Positions 6,698 to 8,092 of a stretch of DNA of 8,092 bases are shown here, one piece after another; the stretch's first letter is position 1, and every line of letters begins with the position of its first letter. The position numbers were made by a program, and so were the translations under genes. The notes beneath the pieces were generated by a model. It searched no databases and was not told the DNA's origin. It saw only the letters and a list, made by a program, of their open reading frames with translations. The DNA is from Burkholderiaceae bacterium (GTDB lineage Bacteria; Pseudomonadota; Gammaproteobacteria; Burkholderiales; Burkholderiaceae). The stretch covers positions 1 to 8,092 of the forward strand of contig JAGOEY010000040.1 in the NCBI GenBank assembly GCA_017997515.1, in the 5' to 3' direction.

Positions 6698-7015
6698 TTA
6701 TTTGTTGGGGGTGCTCTGCGCAGCCGGTGGGTTACCGAAGGCTTGGCCGTTGACGGTGAGCCCCTGCGCGGCATAACGTGATGCCGTTGCCTGGTGGATA
6801 CCTTTGACACGAGCCATCAGGTCCGGCCAATCCTTGAACAGGCCTTTGTCACGCTCTGCCAGAATCCGCCGCGATGTGGCGGGGCCAATACCCCGGATGC
6901 TGTCGAGCTCGGCTTCTGTCGCCGTGTTGATGTCGGCCGCATGGCCTATTCCCCCAACGCATACACACAGCACCATCACTGCGGTGATGCGTCCCAGCAA
7001 GGTGTGGCGCTTCAT
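6698..7015 (-). CDS. comEA: ComEA-type periplasmic helix-hairpin-helix DNA-binding protein
   Basis: This is a 105-residue secreted protein. Residues 1-26 are a signal peptide (basic MKRH, hydrophobic core, GHA before the likely cleavage). The mature part begins ADINTATEAELDSIRGIG, the typical ComEA opening. Two helix-hairpin-helix motifs follow: the first around RGIGPATSRRILAER (41-55), the second around ARVKGIHQATASRYAAQGL (68-86). The tail is short, polar and Pro/Gln-rich. ComEA binds incoming double-stranded DNA in the periplasm during natural transformation; this short form lacks the membrane anchor and linker of Bacillus ComEA, as is usual in Gram-negatives. In the second motif the usual second Gly (GIG) is His (H74). 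The frame stays open upstream to 7126, but that extension overlaps lapB and hides the signal peptide, so the ATG at 7015 is preferred. The ribosome site is weak (GAAAAG about 10 nt upstream). Competence itself is not proven by this gene alone. Confidence 0.88.
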   Translation of the reverse strand: MKRHTLLGRITAVMVLCVCVGGIGHAADINTATEAELDSIRGIGPATSRRILAERDKGLFKDWPDLMARVKGIHQATASRYAAQGLTVNGQAFGNPPAAQSTPNK

Positions 7016-7028
7016 GGCTGAATACTTT

Positions 7029-8092
7029 TCAGAGCTCTTCCACCCGCCGTGCCGGGTAGCTGTCCCATGTCTGGCAGCCTGGGCATTGCCAGAAATGCTG
7101 TTTGGCCTCGAAGCCGCAGGCCGCACAGCGGTAACGTGTCAGCGGTTTCACGGCGTGGTCCAGCGCGCGCTGGATCTGGGGGTGGAACTGCGGATGCTCC
7201 AGCTTTTCACCGGCAATCCATTTGGCGGCGGCAACCAGTGACGGCTCACGTTCCAGATGTTGGATGTACCAGGTGCGGGCTTGTTCGTTGTCACCCGTAC
7301 CACTGGCCGTCAGCGCCACAATGGCTTCGAGCACGTCCAGCGAAGGGGATGTTGCGTAGCTGCTGGTCAGCAGATCCAGTGCGGCCTGGGGCTGTTGGCT
7401 GCTGCTGGCGGCCTGGGCCAACCGGGCGGCAGCCAGTGGCAAGGCGGCGGGTGTCGCTTCGCCCATGGTGATGAGTGTGGTGAATGCGCCCGCATGGTCA
7501 CCTGCAGTCTGCTGCATGGCCGCAAGATCGATGCGCGCGCGGGGTGCGTTGGGTGCGGTGGCAATGGCCCGTTCCAGCAGGTTGCGTGCCTCGTCGGTTT
7601 GGCCCTTGCCGAGCAGGGTCAACGCCTGTTCACACAGGTAGTGGGCCTGGCGCGTGCTGAAGTCTCCTTGTGCTGCGCGGTCCATCTTCTCTGCAATGGC
7701 CGAGGCCAGTGCCCAATCGCTGGAGCGTTCGTAGATGGCCAGCAGAGCGAGCCGGGCTTCTGCTTCAAAAGGTGTGCCTTCCAGTCGTTGCAGTGCCAGT
7801 TCTGCGCGGTCGAGCAGGCCAGCTTTCAGAAAGTCGAGCGCGAGTGCGTGTTGTGCACGTTCGCGGTCCACGCGGCCCAGGTCGCCGCGTGACAGCAGGT
7901 GTTCATGCACCCGCACGGCGCGGTCGTATTCACCCCGGCGGCGGAACAGGTTGCCCAGCGCGAAGTGCAGCTCGGAGGTGTCCGGGTCGTTTTGTACCGC
8001 TTCGATAAAGGCGTCAATGGCCTTGTCCTGCTGCTCGTTCAGCAGGTAGTTCAGGCCCTTGAAATAGGCCTTGGGGGCTTGACGGTTTTCAA
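7029..8092 (-). CDS. lapB: Lipopolysaccharide assembly protein B (LapB/YciM), N-terminus outside window
   Basis: The visible 353 residues are a TPR-repeat protein ending in a rubredoxin-like zinc ribbon. The frame is open from the right edge, where the sequence begins ENRQAPKAYFKGLNYLLNEQ, matching the E. coli LapB stretch DYVAGVNFLLSNQQDKA. LGNLFRRRGEYDRAVRVHEHL is the best TPR helix pair, and further TPR-like pairs follow, such as FLKAGLLDRAELALQRL. The C-terminus RYRCAACGFEA-KQHFWQCPGCQTWDS supplies four zinc-binding Cys in two CxxC pairs (7074-7127). E. coli LapB has 389 residues, so about 35-40 are missing, including the inner-membrane anchor. LapB works on the cytoplasmic face of the inner membrane, where it promotes FtsH-dependent degradation of LpxC and so limits lipid A synthesis. 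The GTG at 7916 lies mid-repeat and is not the start. comEA starts 13 nt after the TGA, probably in the same transcript. Confidence 0.93.
   Translation of the reverse strand, partial: ENRQAPKAYFKGLNYLLNEQQDKAIDAFIEAVQNDPDTSELHFALGNLFRRRGEYDRAVRVHEHLLSRGDLGRVDRERAQHALALDFLKAGLLDRAELALQRLEGTPFEAEARLALLAIYERSSDWALASAIAEKMDRAAQGDFSTRQAHYLCEQALTLLGKGQTDEARNLLERAIATAPNAPRARIDLAAMQQTAGDHAGAFTTLITMGEATPAALPLAAARLAQAASSSQQPQAALDLLTSSYATSPSLDVLEAIVALTASGTGDNEQARTWYIQHLEREPSLVAAAKWIAGEKLEHPQFHPQIQRALDHAVKPLTRYRCAACGFEAKQHFWQCPGCQTWDSYPARRVEEL

Noticed and set aside
7016..7126. Longer comEA start at 7126
   Set aside because: It would overlap the lapB zinc-ribbon coding region by about 100 bp and place a polar segment before an obvious signal peptide that starts at 7015.
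7257..7892. 211-codon plus-strand frame opposite lapB
   Set aside because: It is Gly/Cys/Gln-rich with no motif and lies antisense to well-matched LapB TPR sequence.
1..8092. A hidden defence, mobile or otherwise undescribed system
   Set aside because: Every stretch over 150 bp is accounted for by recognised genes with homogeneous composition. No integrase, transposase, toxin-antitoxin pair, direct-repeat array or compositional break was seen.

Overview
The window looks like chromosomal core sequence from a high-GC betaproteobacterium, most likely Burkholderiales and probably Comamonadaceae. This rests on the strong third-position G/C bias, the sequence character of the Pha-type antiporter subunits, the LapB and ComEA proteins, and an intergenic element that resembles one I recall from that family. 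No tRNA, rRNA, CRISPR array, insertion sequence or phage gene is visible.

Layout from left to right: (1) the 3' end of a class I glutamine amidotransferase gene on the plus strand (1-290). (2) A convergent intergenic gap (291-399) with a degenerate repeat-like element and a perfect 7-bp hairpin, probably a shared transcription end. (3) A complete six-gene minus-strand operon (6553 down to 400) for a multisubunit monovalent cation/proton antiporter of the Mrp/Mnh/Pha type. Its gene order is mrpA (fused to mrpB), C, D, E, F, G. Every junction overlaps: 1 nt between mrpA and mrpC, then 4 nt at each of the other four. (4) A 144-bp intergenic region (6554-6697) with a perfect 8-bp hairpin and a weak promoter candidate for the antiporter operon. 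(5) A small minus-strand ComEA-type helix-hairpin-helix protein (7015-6698). (6) The C-terminal nine-tenths of lapB (minus strand, running off the right edge), whose stop lies 13 nt before the comEA start.

In function, the six antiporter proteins should assemble into one inner-membrane complex that exchanges cytoplasmic Na+ or K+ for external protons. MrpA and MrpD are the NuoL/M/N-like ion-channel subunits, MrpC is NuoK-like, and the MrpB domain and E, F and G are small accessory membrane subunits. The tight translational coupling fits the fixed stoichiometry of such a complex. LapB controls lipopolysaccharide synthesis by regulating LpxC turnover, and ComEA-like proteins bind DNA in the periplasm during natural transformation. 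Their adjacency suggests co-transcription rather than a shared pathway.

I found no credible undescribed system. The points worth a second look are small: intergenic hairpins without clear T-tracts, the weakly marked translation start of mrpA, the acidic tails on MrpA/B and MrpC, and a substitution in the second ComEA hairpin.
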